From Sphingobacteriales bacterium (GTDB lineage: Bacteria; Bacteroidota; Bacteroidia; Chitinophagales; Chitinophagaceae): DNA of 36,499 bases. Position numbers and translations under genes: made by a program. This document shows positions 34,388 to 36,499 of this stretch, piece by piece (the first letter of the stretch is position 1; every line of letters starts with the position of its first letter). The stretch covers positions 1 through 36,499 of the forward strand of contig JAIXSZ010000003.1 in assembly GCA_027484425.1 (NCBI GenBank), given 5' to 3'. The notes below the pieces were generated by a model. That model saw only the letters and a list, made by a program, of their open reading frames with translations, did not search any database and had not been told where the DNA came from.

Positions 34388-34620
34388 TGATGGCAACAAG
34401 ATACGTAAAGAGACAATATAGATTTGACTATGATTATGAAATTTGATGCAGTGGTATTGATATTGTACCAGCTTGAGACAATAGCTGTGGCGGCGGTAGT
34501 TGCGTTGATAATTTGTGTAGTAGGTATTATTGTGGTCCACGATGCACTTGAACATTATCGGAATTGCAAAAGCTTGCAAAAGTACAAACCATTAAATGAT
34601 CTACTGTTCTATGTTGTTTG

Positions 34621-35007
34621 TCAATTGCCAGAGCTATTCAGAATGCGTATATTTTCTCGTGCTATATAGCAGCCGCCCATATAAAGTGTCATTGCTACTA
34701 CTAGCAATACCCATCCTATCAACTGCATTATCCACTTTCCTTTGGGTTTGAAGTGTAGCGAATAGATATTAAATAATAGCCCAGCAATGAATGCAAAACC
34801 GCTGCCAATATATGGGTAGGCAATAAGTACATAGCCAAGTGGCATGATAAACAAAATCAATGCAATGGAAAGGCAAACGCCGCCTATCTTCCACACTAGC
34901 CGTTTGCCGGCAATGCCAAAGAAAGGAGATAATGCAAAAAATAACGTTCCTATCAGCATCCCGCGGATTGCAAATTCAAACAAAGTTTGCTCTAAGTCAT
35001 GATCCAT
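34621..35007 (-). CDS. Small polytopic membrane protein, unknown
   Basis: 128 residues with about four transmembrane helices (near 14-33, 40-60, 66-84 and 91-110) and a short polar tail (RENIRILNSSGN). There is no recognised family. It lies 11 nt downstream of a second small membrane protein on the same strand, so the two are almost surely co-transcribed. Start is the ATG at 35007 (MDHDLEQTLFEFAIRG). Confidence 0.65.
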   Translation of the reverse strand: MDHDLEQTLFEFAIRGMLIGTLFFALSPFFGIAGKRLVWKIGGVCLSIALILFIMPLGYVLIAYPYIGSGFAFIAGLLFNIYSLHFKPKGKWIMQLIGWVLLVVAMTLYMGGCYIARENIRILNSSGN

Positions 35008-35018
35008 GTTGTTATATA

Positions 35019-35228
35019 TTACCCTCCACGCTGCAGTTTTTCGCTCACCGTTGCTTCAAATCGCTCAGCCTGTACCCAGAAGATTGCTGACACCAGCAGC
35101 AGTATTGCTGCTACTATTCTGAGTAGCTTCCGTGTTTTGTTCTTAAAAAATAGGGAGCACAAAAAGACAATAATGCCCAACCCCATTGTGGCAAGGAAAT
35201 ACATAAGTGGGTAGTTAACGTCAAACAT
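35019..35228 (-). CDS. Small two-helix membrane protein, unknown
   Basis: 69 residues with two transmembrane helices (about 9-27 and 37-52) joined by a basic loop (KNKTRK), which should be cytoplasmic by the positive-inside rule. No family is recognised. A TATCTTTA element (one mismatch to the -7 consensus) lies a few bases before the ATG at 35228. The next gene (34621-35007) starts 11 nt after its stop. Confidence 0.6.
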   Translation of the reverse strand: MFDVNYPLMYFLATMGLGIIVFLCSLFFKNKTRKLLRIVAAILLLVSAIFWVQAERFEATVSEKLQRGG

Positions 35229-35420
35229 GCAATTAAAGATATAGAATCACTACTAAATTTTTCATTCTATGATATTGTTTTTGTGAACTGAATAGTAAAC
35301 AGATAGGTGGCGTTATGCCACACTTGTTGTATATTAACTCCACTGTGTATTATCTACCAGTATAAAGTTGCACGCAAGCGAGGGTGTTCTCCTTTCAACC
35401 ATACAATAAGATTTTACAGC

Positions 35421-36285
35421 ATGCGTTTTGCGATACAGGACCAAGTTGATTTCTATAATAAGGAAACTGGCGTTTCATCCATCCCCAGTAAAAAGGCTGC
35501 AAATAACGTTACTTTATTGTGCCCTAGGTCTGGGTGCCAATTTTTATACACTTCAGTTGTTCTGCACACCTGTTTGGTGGGCCACACTTACCTGTATTGC
35601 TTTTGTTGCAGCAGTTGCATTCATGCCATTTGTAGCATATAAGCCTTTACTGGCAGTTTTTTACTTTTTGCTAGGCGCAGGCGTGCCGGTTTGTATTTAC
35701 ATAATATCCTTTTTCTCTTATCCTTATCCGAGCGATGAGGTTTTGCTTAATGTAGTGCTGTATCTAATCGGCTTCGTATGTTTCGGTATCAGTTTCCTTT
35801 CATTCATTCCGCTGTATCTATTGCACCATGTATATTGCTATTTCAGGGGAGCTGAGTTGTTATACAGAAGCTATATATTGGCAGGTATCATTTAACCCGT
35901 GTTGGTACTGTTTTTTTATCTCTTCCAGCTTTCTCGATATTGTCGCAAGTTACAAGATATTGAAGCCGAGGCTACTACTACACAAGACGACATGTTACGG
36001 CTGCCAAGAGACTATTTTACAGAAAGGTACTTAGGCATGCATTGGAAATATCATACCCGCTTATGTTACCTCTACGACGGGCAGCGTCCACCCCTTCACG
36101 ATCCTTTTATGGTGGTTGGGTTATGGGTTTTTCCATACCTGCAAAACCACCAAAGCGTCTCTGGTAAAGGGTTTACGTACAAGTACCATATTGATACCAG
36201 CAAGAAGTACTATCACCTGCTATTTCCTTCAATGCCGATGGAGGTATCTTGTAAATGCTCTTATGGTATAGTATTTCTAAATTAG
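35421..36285 (+). pseudogene. Decayed membrane-protein gene (frameshift plus in-frame stop)
   Basis: An ATG at 35421 opens a frame (MRFAIQDQVDFYNKETGVS) that stops making sense after a run of five A at 35490-35494. From there the frame one base later continues as a hydrophobic protein (KRLQITLLYCALGLGANFY onward, about four membrane helices) up to a TAA at 35893-35895. The same frame then resumes without a break (PVLVLFFYLFQLSRYCRKLQ onward) to a stop at 36285, including a soluble-looking tail (LYDGQRPPLHDPFMVVGLWVFPYLQNHQ). One indel plus one nonsense change would restore a single protein of about 287 residues. I do not recognise the family. Sequencing error could explain one lesion, but two are harder to dismiss. 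Confidence 0.65.
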
Positions 36286-36353
36286 TCATAGTGGCTACTG
36301 TGGCTGCTTTCAGGGTTTATTGTCAGTAATTTCAGAAATAGTTTCGAAATCAT

Positions 36354-36384
36354 TTTGCTGAACCGATCTGAAAATATATCTTTG
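36354..36384 (+). promoter_or_regulatory. Strong promoter, probably of an rRNA operon
   Basis: TTTG (36354-36357), exactly 19 nt, then TATCTTTG (36377-36384): a full match to the Bacteroidota housekeeping promoter consensus. Transcription should start near 36390. Confidence 0.85.
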
Positions 36385-36499
36385 CACTCCCAATCGAGAA
36401 ACGGGGTGATGTAAAAGTTCTTTAAAAGCCCTGTGGTAGCCTGATACAGACTGAGAGATTCTGATAAAGTTTCTTAAAATAAGTTTGGTGGTTTGAAAA
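36385..36499 (+). other. Probable rRNA leader running off the window
   Basis: After the strong promoter there is no coding frame. Instead there are leader-like motifs: AAAAGTTCTTTAAAAG at 36412-36427 and a similar TTTCTTAAAATAAGTTTG just before the end, which resemble boxA-type and pre-16S leader sequences of Bacteroidota rRNA operons. The 16S gene would be expected shortly after base 36499. This is inference from promoter strength and leader form. Confidence 0.55.

Noticed and set aside
34388..34579. N-terminal extension of the bestrophin frame
   Set aside because: Low-complexity Tyr/His/Asn translation lies before a good ATG that gives a normal family N-terminus.
34424..34669. 81-codon plus-strand frame with a hydrophobic helix
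   Set aside because: It overlaps the 3' end of the small membrane protein gene and mirrors the non-coding upstream extension of the bestrophin frame; no ribosome-binding site.
35307..35642. Plus-strand frame of 111 codons overlapping the decayed gene
   Set aside because: Only the part from 35421 looks like protein; after the A-run its Cys-rich translation is an out-of-frame reading of the membrane protein.

Overview
The window looks like the chromosome of a Bacteroidota (Bacteroidetes) bacterium, most likely from the Chitinophagales/Chitinophagaceae neighbourhood. The reasons are the low-to-moderate GC content, the lineage-typical neighbours (DUF3822-rsmD-coaD; DUF4271-hemD), a T9SS type A sorting domain on a protein with SprB-like repeats, a TonB-dependent receptor with a carboxypeptidase-regulatory-like N-terminus, and promoters of the Bacteroidota form TTTG-N18/19-TAnnTTTG before the tRNA cluster and at the right edge. 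The placement below phylum level is inference.

Layout. Bases 1-2268 are an AT-rich accessory patch: the 3' part of an unknown gene and a translationally coupled pair of unknown genes, the second exported. Bases 2586-3663 are a tandem array of roughly 193-205 bp units that abuts the 3' end of coaD and that no gene explains. Bases 3672-5500 (minus) are the DUF3822-rsmD-coaD operon. Bases 5710-8519 (plus) hold an MlaF-like ATPase without an adjacent permease, then an overlapping pair of membrane proteins that resembles a GT-C type glycosyltransferase and a partner. After a strong bidirectional terminator come a small lipoprotein (minus) and ahcY (plus). Bases 10716-11130 hold a tRNA-Lys(TTT) gene flanked by two damaged copies whose anticodon arm is replaced by the same 19-nt palindrome.

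Bases 11211-18351 are all on the minus strand: a TonB-dependent receptor, rpe, a TPR lipoprotein, hemD, a DUF4271 membrane protein and a PaaG-like enoyl-CoA hydratase/isomerase. They are followed by the large adenosylcobalamin-dependent (class II) ribonucleotide reductase. Next come a small exported protein, a potassium channel, a dienelactone-hydrolase-like exported enzyme, a CCA-adding-type nucleotidyltransferase, a class III aminotransferase and pfkA. A large multidomain T9SS-secreted protein, a tiny exported protein resembling only the plug of a TonB receptor, a 3-hydroxyacyl-CoA dehydrogenase, a bestrophin-type channel and two small membrane proteins follow on the minus strand.

The right end holds a decayed membrane-protein gene and then a textbook promoter plus leader that looks like the start of a ribosomal RNA operon whose 16S gene would begin just past the window. 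Most of the window is ordinary housekeeping. The least explained parts are the tandem array (2586-3663), the tRNA-Lys cassette with palindrome-replaced anticodon arms, and the coupled unknown gene pair at 543-2268.
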